A stretch of DNA of 64,000 bases from an uncultured Eubacteriales bacterium (lineage in GTDB: Bacteria > Bacillota > Clostridia > Oscillospirales > CAG-272), in assembly GCA_900545935.1 (NCBI GenBank), contig URAP01000002.1, positions 62,001 through 126,000 on the forward strand, given 5' to 3'. The notes beneath the pieces were generated by a model that saw nothing but the letters and a program-made list of their open reading frames with translations, made no database searches and was not told where the DNA came from. Made by a program: the position numbers and the translations under genes. Below are positions 1 to 7,443 of this stretch, piece after piece; the stretch's first letter is position 1; the number at the start of each line of letters is the position of its first letter.

Positions 1-2
1 GC

Positions 3-854
3 TCCTATATGCGCTCCGGACTGCTGACGCTCGAGCACATGCTGATACCGTCAGGACTGCGCCGTTTCGGCAGCGGAAGCGAGGGTGCGCTCGAACAGTA
101 CGGAATCCTGCACGGAATGGCTTTCCCGGTGATACTCTACCCGCAGGTGCTGCTCGCCTCGGTGTCCGGGCTGCTCGTTCCCGAGGTATCGGAGGAGGCG
201 GCGAGAGGAAACGACGGCAGAATAGAGCGCATAGCCCACACGGTGCTTCGCCTTACTCTTGCATTTTCCATCGGAACGGCAGGGATATTTCTCGTGTTCG
301 GCAGGCATCTCGGAGAGCTGCTGTATAACAACGCAGACTCCGGCAGATACATACTCCTGCTCGCGCCGCTTATACCGGTAATGTACCTTGACAGCGCGGT
401 AGACGGTATACTCAAGGGTCTCGGCGAGCAGCTGTATTCTATGAAGGTGAATATACTCGACTCTGCAATGAGCATCGTGCTCGTTATTGTGCTGCTTCCC
501 CGTTTCGGCACGGCGGGTTACATACTTACCGTCTATATAACAGAGCTTGTAAACAGTGCTCTCAGTCTGATTCGGCTGCTGCACATCATCCGTCCTCGAC
601 TCTGCTTTTCAACCGACATCTGCCTGCCCGCCGCGACAGCATGCATGCTTTCGGTGATCTGCCGCACCGCGCCAATCAGCGCTTTCGTGGAGCAGCTCGG
701 CGGCACGACCGCAGGGATATGCGCTTCTATAACGCTGTATATCCTCATCTACTCGGCTGCCGTATTTCTGCCGACAGCCATTCTTCGTAAAAAAAGAACC
801 TCGACTGGCACGGAAATTTCGGAAAAAGGTCTTTTATTGGAGACAAAGCTGTGA
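3..854 (+). CDS. SpoVB/MurJ-like polysaccharide flippase, 3' part
   Basis: This is the C-terminal part (about 284 residues) of a multi-pass membrane protein of the MOP exporter superfamily, closest in feel to stage V sporulation protein B and related lipid-linked oligosaccharide flippases. The reading frame is open to the left edge, so the gene begins outside the window; the ATG at 9 is probably internal. Visible features are several hydrophobic segments and the family-like stretch LIPVMYLDSAVDGILKGLGEQ at about residues 120-140, which is typical of SpoVB. The last 25 residues are charged and cytoplasmic. The stop codon overlaps a 14-bp palindrome. It may act in spore cortex or wall precursor export, but homologues are also found outside sporulation, so the role is inferred. 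Confidence 0.8.
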   Translation, partial: SYMRSGLLTLEHMLIPSGLRRFGSGSEGALEQYGILHGMAFPVILYPQVLLASVSGLLVPEVSEEAARGNDGRIERIAHTVLRLTLAFSIGTAGIFLVFGRHLGELLYNNADSGRYILLLAPLIPVMYLDSAVDGILKGLGEQLYSMKVNILDSAMSIVLVIVLLPRFGTAGYILTVYITELVNSALSLIRLLHIIRPRLCFSTDICLPAATACMLSVICRTAPISAFVEQLGGTTAGICASITLYILIYSAAVFLPTAILRKKRTSTGTEISEKGLLLETKL

Positions 855-896
855 TATAATTATATCAATTGTTGAAAATCGGCATCGGTATAAAAT
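853..896 (+). promoter_or_regulatory. Candidate promoter with 14-bp AT palindrome before tsaE
   Basis: The perfect palindrome GATATAATTATATC lies at 853-866 and overlaps the upstream stop codon. A candidate -35 TTGTTG at 869-874 and -10 TAAAAT at 891-896 are 16 bp apart and would drive tsaE-tsaB. The -35 match is only moderate, so this is a weak call. Confidence 0.3.
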
Positions 897-974
897 TTGA
901 TGCGTATCGGCAGACAACCGATATATCGGCATTACCCCGTTACATCCGCAGAAAGCATTGAAAGGAGAGACAGT

Positions 975-1472
975 ATGCCGGAGATCATAATTAAAAAAAT
1001 GCATTCGCAGACCGAGCGGGATACTCAGGCGCTCGGCGCGGAGCTCGGCAAACGAATTCTATCGCTTATCGGCGGCAGCACCGAGCCGAATGAGCAGGAT
1101 GCATACAACAGACTCGGAGACCGCACGCCGCTCGTCGCGATGTACGGCGAGCTCGGATCCGGAAAAACGGTCTTTATCCGCGGCATGGCTTCGGTACTTG
1201 CGCCAAAGGCGCATGTTCAGAGCCCGAGCTATACGATAGTCAACGAATATCGCGGTGAGCCGGTCGATCTCTGTCACTTCGATATGTACCGAATAAGCGG
1301 CGAGGATGATCTCTATTCCATCGGCTTTTACGACTACTCGGACTGCGTAATGGCTATCGAATGGAGCGAACGGATACCGTATGCTCTCCCGCCGTTTTAT
1401 TACAAGGTGGAATTCGCACCGTACAGCGGGGACGGCAGAGACATTACCGTCTCGCTCATTACTCGGGAGTAG
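975..1472 (+). CDS. tsaE: TsaE, tRNA t6A biosynthesis ATPase
   Basis: TsaE is the small P-loop ATPase that drives turnover of the TsaB-TsaD complex making N6-threonylcarbamoyladenosine at position 37 of ANN-decoding tRNAs in the cytoplasm. The 165-residue product shows Walker A GELGSGKT at 58-65, SPSYTIVNEY at 83-92, the HFDMYR motif at 101-106 and EWSER at 129-133, all family hallmarks, and its length is normal. I chose ATG 975 rather than the in-frame ATG at 897 because AAAGGAGAG lies just upstream of 975 and the extra 26 residues are not family-like. tsaB follows 44 bases downstream, the usual bacterial pairing; tsaD is not in the window. Confidence 0.95.
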   Translation: MPEIIIKKMHSQTERDTQALGAELGKRILSLIGGSTEPNEQDAYNRLGDRTPLVAMYGELGSGKTVFIRGMASVLAPKAHVQSPSYTIVNEYRGEPVDLCHFDMYRISGEDDLYSIGFYDYSDCVMAIEWSERIPYALPPFYYKVEFAPYSGDGRDITVSLITRE

Positions 1473-1516
1473 TACGATTCGATATTAAGAAAAAATCAGG
1501 AGAGCCTCAATGGGGT

Positions 1517-2248
1517 ATGATCGAAATAATGAAGATACTTGCATTTGAATGCTCGACAGCAACCGCCTCGGTCGCCGTCGGCGATAACGGAAAAATAATA
1601 GGCGAAAGCTCGATGGAGGCAAGCCGTAGGCACAGTGAGCAGCTGCTGCCGATGGCAGATGAGCTGCTCGCCTCGCTCGGACTTACTCTTGCCGATATCG
1701 GCGCGCTTGCCTGCTCGGTCGGCCCCGGTTCCTTTACCGGTGTGCGCATAGGCGCTGCGACTGTCAAGGGGCTTGCGTTCGGCTCGAGCAGGCCATGCGT
1801 CGGAACATCATCGCTCACCTCGCTTGCCTACTGTCACTCGAATTCCGAGGACGGAACGATCATCTGTCCGGTAATAGGCTGCCGCAGAGGCAACGTCTAT
1901 AACGCGCTGTACCGTGTGTGCGGCGGCGAGATTACGAGGCTCTGCGACGATCGCATGATAAGCTGCACCGAGCTCGCCGAGGAGCTTATCAGTCGCGGTG
2001 AGCAGGTAATTATCTGCGGCGATGAAGTCCCCGCAGTTACGGCACTCTGCCCTGATGATATTGTTTGTACAAAAAACAGCAATCCTTTGCCGTCCGCCTC
2101 CGGTGTTGCGCTTCTTGCAGACAAGCTGCTGCGCGAGCGCAACGCATCGGGCACTCCGTGTGAAAACGAATATACCGACCTTACCCTTTCGCCCGACTAC
2201 TTCCGCCCTTGTCAGGCTGAGCGCGAGCGTCTCGGTATAGAGGATTAG
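1517..2248 (+). CDS. tsaB: TsaB, tRNA t6A biosynthesis scaffold
   Basis: TsaB is an inactive ASKHA-fold paralogue of TsaD that dimerises with it and is required for t6A synthesis. The 243-residue protein has the N-terminal strand with ECSTATASVAV at 11-21, HSEQLLP at 39-45 and the diagnostic GPGSFTGVRIG at 69-79. The start is ambiguous: ATG 1517 (AGGAG 14 bases upstream) or ATG 1529 (giving MKILAFE, the more usual family N-terminus). The longer open frame back to 1361 runs through tsaE and is not real. It is probably cotranscribed with tsaE. The position 6-10 residues before the first strand supports either start. Confidence 0.93.
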   Translation: MIEIMKILAFECSTATASVAVGDNGKIIGESSMEASRRHSEQLLPMADELLASLGLTLADIGALACSVGPGSFTGVRIGAATVKGLAFGSSRPCVGTSSLTSLAYCHSNSEDGTIICPVIGCRRGNVYNALYRVCGGEITRLCDDRMISCTELAEELISRGEQVIICGDEVPAVTALCPDDIVCTKNSNPLPSASGVALLADKLLRERNASGTPCENEYTDLTLSPDYFRPCQAERERLGIED

Positions 2249-2366
2249 CAATAACCATGCGCTAATTATATTCTAAAGCAATACGGCACACGCGAATGAC
2301 GAAAAAGCTGCAGCCGCCTGATATTGCACCATATTATAATAAAAAATACCGAAAGGAAATTAGTCT

Positions 2367-2819
2367 ATGGGAAACAAAAGAATAGTTATCGGATGCGATC
2401 ACGCAGGCTATCCGCTCAAAGCAGAGCTCCTGAAGCATCTCTCCGCCCGTGGGATCGAATACACCGACATCGGATGCGACAGCGCCGAGAAATCGGTCGA
2501 CTACCCCGAATATGCAGACAAGCTCTGTCGCGAGCTTCAGGCGGGCAACGCCGACCTCGGAATACTCGTCTGCGGTACCGGCATCGGCATGAGCATCGCC
2601 GCAAACAAGCACAAGGGCATACGCGCAGCATGTGTCAGCGATACTTTCTCCGCACGCCTGACACGCTGCCATAATAACGCAAATGTTATCTGCTTCGGCG
2701 CGCGCGTTATCGGCGCAGGGCTTGCTGCGGATATCGTCGACTGCTTTATAGATACCGAATATGAGGGCGGACGTCACGCGCGCCGCGTTGCAATGCTCGA
2801 CGCGCTCGACGGAGATTGA
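2367..2819 (+). CDS. rpiB: Ribose-5-phosphate isomerase B
   Basis: RpiB interconverts ribose 5-phosphate and ribulose 5-phosphate in the non-oxidative pentose phosphate pathway; some LacAB/RpiB members act on allose 6-phosphate or other sugars. The 150-residue product is standard length. Visible are CDHAGYPLK at 10-18 (phosphate-binding Asp/His), catalytic Cys69 in LVCGTGIG followed by the GTGIGMSIAAN anion-hole loop at 70-80, and HNNAN at 102-106. The start has AAAGGAAATT upstream. A TATAAT-like sequence in the 118-bp leader (around 2334) suggests its own promoter, but no good -35 is evident. Confidence 0.94.
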   Translation: MGNKRIVIGCDHAGYPLKAELLKHLSARGIEYTDIGCDSAEKSVDYPEYADKLCRELQAGNADLGILVCGTGIGMSIAANKHKGIRAACVSDTFSARLTRCHNNANVICFGARVIGAGLAADIVDCFIDTEYEGGRHARRVAMLDALDGD

Positions 2820-2960
2820 GTTCTGTCATATCGACACACGCCTTTGCCGCTCATCGGCGATACATATTGTATGCTGCCCGGAGAAGCCCGTATCGGGAAG
2901 GCAACCGGTTCCCGAAACGGCAAAGACAGCTAACCAAATACAACGCATATAAACGAAAGG

Positions 2961-2976
2961 CGGCTCGCACGAGCCG
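2961..2976. repeat. 16-bp inverted repeat before the SGNH gene
   Basis: CGGCTCGCACGAGCCG is a 7-bp inverted repeat with a 2-base centre ending 9 bases before ATG 2986. It could be a protein-binding operator or an RNA hairpin that affects the weak ribosome binding site (GGAA). Function is unknown. Confidence 0.4.
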
Positions 2977-2985
2977 GAATAAGCG

Positions 2986-3654
2986 ATGATATTCAAAAAT
3001 CTCAACAGAATAGTTTTTGCGGGTGATTCCGTCACCGATATGGGCAGTGCTCAGCCGGTCGGCGAGGGGCTGTTCGACAATCTCGGACGCAGCTATGTCC
3101 GCGTTATTGAGAACATGCTCTATACATGGTATCCCGAGCTTAATTTCAGAATTACGAATTCGGGCATCAGCGGTAACACGAGCCGCGACCTGCTCGAGCG
3201 CTATGACCGCGATGTGCTCTCACTCGAGCCGGACTATGTCAGCATCTGCATCGGAATAAATGATGTATGGAGACAGTTTGATGTTCCGGGAATTCCGAGC
3301 GAGGCATGCACTCCCGACGAATACGAGCATAATCTGCGCGAGATGATCGAACGCACACGCGATAAGGTACTTCGGCTTTTCCTTGCAACTCCGTATTTTA
3401 TGGAGCCGTGCCGCGCCGACCGTATGCGCGCACGCATGGACGAATATTCGGACATCGTACGCCGACTTTCCTCCGAATACGGCTGCGAGCTTGTCGATTT
3501 TCAGGCAGCCTATGACCGTTTCTTTGAGCATAAGCACAGCGCGATAATCGCATGGGACCGCGTTCATCCGAATCAGATAGGAGCCACCCTCATGGCGCGC
3601 GAATTTCTCTCGCATTGCGGCTTTGACTATGGTCATTTGCCGGTAGAAGAATAA
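2986..3654 (+). CDS. SGNH/GDSL-family hydrolase
   Basis: A 222-residue single-domain SGNH hydrolase, probably a cytoplasmic esterase or deacylase of carbohydrate or lipid esters; no signal peptide is seen. Block I is AGDSVTD with the nucleophile Ser15, block III is GINDVW near residue 90, and block V is DRVHPNQIG near residue 195 with the catalytic Asp-x-x-His pair. The C-terminal part is fully present, so the enzyme should be active. Substrate cannot be read from the sequence. It is the last gene before a strong bidirectional terminator. A second, distinct SGNH hydrolase lies at 36676-37371. Confidence 0.85.
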   Translation: MIFKNLNRIVFAGDSVTDMGSAQPVGEGLFDNLGRSYVRVIENMLYTWYPELNFRITNSGISGNTSRDLLERYDRDVLSLEPDYVSICIGINDVWRQFDVPGIPSEACTPDEYEHNLREMIERTRDKVLRLFLATPYFMEPCRADRMRARMDEYSDIVRRLSSEYGCELVDFQAAYDRFFEHKHSAIIAWDRVHPNQIGATLMAREFLSHCGFDYGHLPVEE

Positions 3655-3680
3655 GATTCGGCAGCAATACCGACATAAAT

Positions 3681-3722
3681 AAAGGTGCAGTTAAAAAACT
3701 CGTTTTTTAACTGCACCTTTTA
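3681..3722. terminator. Bidirectional intrinsic terminator
   Basis: AAAGGTGCAGTTAAAAAA at 3681-3698 pairs perfectly with TTTTTTAACTGCACCTTT at 3703-3720 around the loop CTCG. T-rich sequence follows on both strands, so it can end both the rpiB/SGNH transcript and the converging polysaccharide operon. Confidence 0.9.
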
Positions 3723-3769
3723 TCGTTTTGATGGCAGGCAAAAAGGCGAAACTTTTATGCCGCCCCGGT

Positions 3770-4966
3770 TTAAACTGTTTCAAAGAATGTATCTGGTCTT
3801 TCGGGATCGAAGATCTCATTGCAGGTCATAACGGTAACAAGATTCTCGGTATCCGAGAGATTAATAATATTATGCGTCCATCCCGGGATCATACGCACTG
3901 CCTCGATCTTATCTCCGCTGACCTCGAATTCAACGGTCTCTCCGGTATTAATATTACGCTCGCGAATAAGCCCGTGTCCGGAGACAACAATAAACAGCTC
4001 CCACTTTGAATTATGCCAATGCTGTCCCTTCGTTATACCGGGTCTGCTTATATTTATACTTACCTGACCGCAGTCCTCGGTATGCAGCAGCTCGGTAAAG
4101 CTGCCGCGCTCGTCGCAATTCATCTTAAGTCCGTATTTGAATTTTTCCGCAGGAAGATATGTGAGATACAGGCTGAACAGCTTCTTTGCGAAAGAGCCCT
4201 CCGGCATCTTCGGCATCATAAGCGTCTGCGGCTGAGCCTTGAACTGTTCGAGCAATCCGACTATCTCGCCGAGCGTAACACGATGAGTCACCGGCACGCA
4301 GCAATATCTGCCGCCCTCGGTCGGGACGGTCTCGACCCCGTCAAACTCGCAATGCGTTTCTCTGCCCTCGAGCAGATCGAACATTCCCTCCACAAGATCG
4401 TCGATATACAGCAGCTCAAGCTCGGTGGACGGGTCGTTTACCGTATACGGCTGATCGTTTGCGACAGCCCAGCAGAAGGTCGACACGGCGCTGTTGTATT
4501 TCGGTCGGCTGTGACCCATAAGATTAGGGAAACGATAGACCGCAAGCTTTGCGCCGGTCTCCTCGCCGTAAGAAAAAAACAGCTCCTCCCCCGCCTTTTT
4601 GCTCCTGCCGTACTCGCTGTCTCCGAAGCGTCCCGAAAGCGTCGCCTGGATCGACGACGAGAGCATTACGGTCGCGATATTTCCATGCTTTTTGAGTGCA
4701 TCGAGCAGCACGGAGGCAAATCCGAAATTGCCCTGCATAAATTCATCGGGATTCTCAGGACGGTTTACACCGGCAAGATTAAATACAAAATCAGCCCGAC
4801 GGCAATATTCATCAAGCTCCGCCTCGGTGGAATCAAGATCATATTCAAATATCTCCTCCACATAGATGCCGGGTCTTGTTCTGTTTTTTCCGTCGCGAAT
4901 ATTTCTGAGATTGTTGCAAAGCGCCGTTCCGACCATTCCCTTTGCACCGGTAACCAAGATATTCAT
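3770..4966 (-). CDS. capF: CapF, UDP-sugar C4-reductase (UDP-FucNAc pathway)
   Basis: CapF is a two-domain enzyme (short-chain dehydrogenase plus cupin) that reduces the 4-keto-L-talose intermediate to UDP-N-acetyl-L-pneumosamine in L-FucNAc synthesis. The 399-residue product has the Rossmann loop GAKGMVG at 7-13, catalytic Tyr119 and Lys123 in YGRSK, and a C-terminal cupin from about residue 275 with HWHNSKWE, where the metal-binding His residues lie. Start ATG 4966 is preferred over 5017: GAAAGG lies 9 bases upstream, the Rossmann strand begins right after it, and it avoids overlap with capG. It is the last gene of the locus, after capE and capG, the same trio as in Staphylococcus aureus type 5/8 capsule. 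Confident from context and domains. Confidence 0.88.
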   Translation of the reverse strand: MNILVTGAKGMVGTALCNNLRNIRDGKNRTRPGIYVEEIFEYDLDSTEAELDEYCRRADFVFNLAGVNRPENPDEFMQGNFGFASVLLDALKKHGNIATVMLSSSIQATLSGRFGDSEYGRSKKAGEELFFSYGEETGAKLAVYRFPNLMGHSRPKYNSAVSTFCWAVANDQPYTVNDPSTELELLYIDDLVEGMFDLLEGRETHCEFDGVETVPTEGGRYCCVPVTHRVTLGEIVGLLEQFKAQPQTLMMPKMPEGSFAKKLFSLYLTYLPAEKFKYGLKMNCDERGSFTELLHTEDCGQVSINISRPGITKGQHWHNSKWELFIVVSGHGLIRERNINTGETVEFEVSGDKIEAVRMIPGWTHNIINLSDTENLVTVMTCNEIFDPERPDTFFETV

Positions 4967-4998
4967 AATCCGAAGCCTTTCATCTGTTCGTGGCTGTA

Positions 4999-6177
4999 TC
5001 AGCCGTTCTTTCTCCATACCATCTTATTAACAACGCCGGTATAGCTCTGAATTATCTTTACGACCTTATCGCTTACATTCTCATCGGTATAATCCGGCAC
5101 GGGAGTTCCGAGGTCGCCGTTTTTATTCATCTCGACGGCAACATCGACTGCCTGAAGCAGCCCGGTCTCGTCGATCCCCGAAAGGATAAAGCAGGCTTTA
5201 TCGAGCGCCTCGGGGCGCTCGGTGGATGTGCGTATGCAGACTGCCGGGAAGGAATGCCCGACGCTTGTAAAGAAGCTGCTCTCCTCAGGAAGCGTTCCGG
5301 AATCCGAAACTACCGCAAAAGCATTCATCTGCAGGCAGTTATAATCATGAAAGCCGAGCGGCTCATGTCTGATAACACGCTCATCGAGCTTAAAGCCCGA
5401 GGCTTCGAGACGCTTTTTGCTGCGCGGATGACAGGAATAAAGTATCGGCATATCGTACTTTTCAGCCATCTTATTAACAGCACCGAACAAAGACCTGAAA
5501 TTCGCGTCGGTGTCGATATTCTCCTCTCTGTGTGCGGAAAGAAGTATATATTTTCCCTTTTCAAGTCCGAGATGCTTGTGAATGTCGGATGCTTCGATCT
5601 TTTCAAGATTTGCGTGCAGCACCTCAGCCATCGGCGAGCCGGTAACATACGTACGCTCCTTAGGCAGACCGCAGTCGGCAAGATAGCGGCGTGCGTGCTC
5701 GGAGTATGCCATATTAACATCCGAAATGATATCGACTATGCGTCGATTAGTCTCCTCGGGAAGGCACTCATCCTTGCAGCGGTTGCCCGCCTCCATATGA
5801 AATATCGGAATATGCAGGCGCTTTGCGCCGATAACCGAGAGGCAGGAGTTGGTATCGCCGAGCACAAGCACGGCATCCGGCTTGATATCGACCATGAGCT
5901 GATAGGATTTGGCTATGATGTTGCCCATTGTTTCGCCGAGATCGGCTCCGACGGCATTCAGATAAACCTCCGGATCGTCGAGCTCGAGGTCATGAAAGAA
6001 AACGCCGTTAAGATTGTAATCGTAGTTCTGTCCGGTATGCGCAAGAATGGTATCAAAATACCGACGGCATTTTTTAATTACTGCGGCAAGGCGAATTATC
6101 TCGGGTCTTGTTCCTACTATTATAAGCAGCTTCAGCTTGCCGTTATCTTTCCATTTTGCTTGATTATCAAGGGTCAT
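4999..6177 (-). CDS. capG: CapG, non-hydrolysing UDP-GlcNAc-type 2-epimerase
   Basis: This GT-B-fold epimerase would carry out the last step to UDP-N-acetyl-L-fucosamine by inverting C2 of UDP-L-PneNAc. The 392-residue product has VGTRPEIIRL near 21-30, the HMEAGNR and CLPEETNRR segments near 130-150, and the SDSGTLPEESSFF motif near 300, all characteristic of the WecB/CapG family. Start ATG 6177 has AGGAAGG 9 bases upstream; the in-frame ATG at 6240 lacks a good site. By sequence alone it could be a UDP-GlcNAc 2-epimerase making UDP-ManNAc; adjacency to capE and capF favours CapG. Confidence 0.86.
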   Translation of the reverse strand: MTLDNQAKWKDNGKLKLLIIVGTRPEIIRLAAVIKKCRRYFDTILAHTGQNYDYNLNGVFFHDLELDDPEVYLNAVGADLGETMGNIIAKSYQLMVDIKPDAVLVLGDTNSCLSVIGAKRLHIPIFHMEAGNRCKDECLPEETNRRIVDIISDVNMAYSEHARRYLADCGLPKERTYVTGSPMAEVLHANLEKIEASDIHKHLGLEKGKYILLSAHREENIDTDANFRSLFGAVNKMAEKYDMPILYSCHPRSKKRLEASGFKLDERVIRHEPLGFHDYNCLQMNAFAVVSDSGTLPEESSFFTSVGHSFPAVCIRTSTERPEALDKACFILSGIDETGLLQAVDVAVEMNKNGDLGTPVPDYTDENVSDKVVKIIQSYTGVVNKMVWRKNG

Positions 6178-6267
6178 TAGATTTTTCCTTCCTGATTTAT
6201 CATATATCACGATACTGTACAGCGTGCCGCGCCAATTCAAAATTTGCAGCCGCTATTATGAGACGCA

Positions 6268-7302
6268 TTAGTCCTCGGCAAGCCGCTCCTTGATATAGTC
6301 GAGCGAAGCAATGGTGTCTATCGTCTCGCGGAGATCGAGACGACGGGTATTATTACTGTTGAATTCGGTAAGGGTATTTCGCCCCTCGTCACCCTCCTTG
6401 AAGTATTTATCATAGTTGAGACCGCGATTATCCGCAGGCACTCGATAAAAATCACCCATATCAACAGCCTTTGCGCACTCCTCATTCGTGAGCAGCGTCT
6501 CATACATTTTCTCGCCGTGTCGAATGCCTATAACCTTGATATCGTCCTTGTTGCCGCCGAATAGCTCACAGACAGCCTCAGCCTGAGTCTGAATGGTACA
6601 GGCAGGAGCCTTTTTAATGAGGAGATCGCCGTTTTCGCCGTGCTCAAAAGCAAAAAGAACGAGATCTACCGCCTCCTCAAGGCTCATGATGAATCTTGTC
6701 ATGCTCGGCTCTGTAACCGTGATGGGATTCCCTGATTTTATCTGGTCGATCCAAAGCGGAATTACGGAGCCGCGGCTGCACATAACATTTCCGTAGCGCG
6801 TGCAGCAGATCTTAGTCTTGCCGGACATGCGAGACTTTGCAATTGCCACCTTCTCCTCAATAGCCTTTGTCATACCCATCGAGTTGATAGGATAAGCCGC
6901 CTTATCGGTCGACAGGCATATAACGCACTCAACGCCCTCATCGATAGCTGCCGTCAAAACATTATCGGTTCCTATTACGTTCGTGCGAACCGCCTCCATC
7001 GGGAAAAACTCGCAGGACGGTACCTGCTTCAGAGCTGCGGCATGGAATATGTAATCAACGCCGTGCATGACAGAGCGGACAGAGCCGATATCGCGCACAT
7101 CGCCGATATAAAACTTTATCTTATCAGCGACCTCGGGCATTCTCATCTGAAAATCGTGACGCATGTCGTCCTGCTTTTTCTCGTCGCGGGAAAAAATTCT
7201 TATCTCTCCGATATCTGTTTTGAGAAAGCGATTCAGAACAACATTGCCGAAAGAACCCGTTCCTCCGGTTATCAGCAGTGTTTTATCTTTAAACAGTGAC
7301 AT
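6268..7302 (-). CDS. capE: CapE, UDP-GlcNAc 4,6-dehydratase/5-epimerase
   Basis: CapE starts UDP-L-FucNAc synthesis by dehydrating and epimerising UDP-GlcNAc to a 4-keto-6-deoxy sugar. The 344-residue SDR protein (S. aureus CapE is about the same length) has GGTGSFG near residue 13, STDKAAYPINSMGMTK near 125-140, where Met replaces the usual Tyr of YxxxK as in inverting FlaA1/CapE enzymes, and CTRYGNVMCSRGSVIP, a strong family signature. The start has GGAGG 7 bases upstream. A candidate promoter lies at 7331-7359, so capE-capG-capF may be transcribed separately as well as from the main locus promoter. Confidence 0.9.
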   Translation of the reverse strand: MSLFKDKTLLITGGTGSFGNVVLNRFLKTDIGEIRIFSRDEKKQDDMRHDFQMRMPEVADKIKFYIGDVRDIGSVRSVMHGVDYIFHAAALKQVPSCEFFPMEAVRTNVIGTDNVLTAAIDEGVECVICLSTDKAAYPINSMGMTKAIEEKVAIAKSRMSGKTKICCTRYGNVMCSRGSVIPLWIDQIKSGNPITVTEPSMTRFIMSLEEAVDLVLFAFEHGENGDLLIKKAPACTIQTQAEAVCELFGGNKDDIKVIGIRHGEKMYETLLTNEECAKAVDMGDFYRVPADNRGLNYDKYFKEGDEGRNTLTEFNSNNTRRLDLRETIDTIASLDYIKERLAED

Positions 7303-7330
7303 TTTATACCTCCGAATATAATCAATAACT

Positions 7331-7359
7331 ATTTTACCCTATTTTACTTATTATTGCAA
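7331..7359 (-). promoter_or_regulatory. Candidate internal promoter for capE-capG-capF
   Basis: On the minus strand TTGCAA (7354-7359) and TAAAAT (7331-7336) are 17 bp apart, 29 bases before the capE start. It lies in the 141-bp AT-rich gap that separates capE from the upstream gene, the widest gap inside the locus. The TTATTGCAATAA palindrome covers the -35 box. Confidence 0.5.
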
Positions 7360-7443
7360 TAAGCAAATTATCAATAATTTTCGCTATACAGCTTATACAA
7401 CCGAAATGCTAAGAAGAAATACGCATTTTATATTCCGCTATTT

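Noticed and set aside
4013..6180. Long plus-strand frames of 343 and 396 codons opposite capF and capG
   Set aside because: They are antisense shadows of well-conserved SDR and epimerase genes; their translations show no family motifs.
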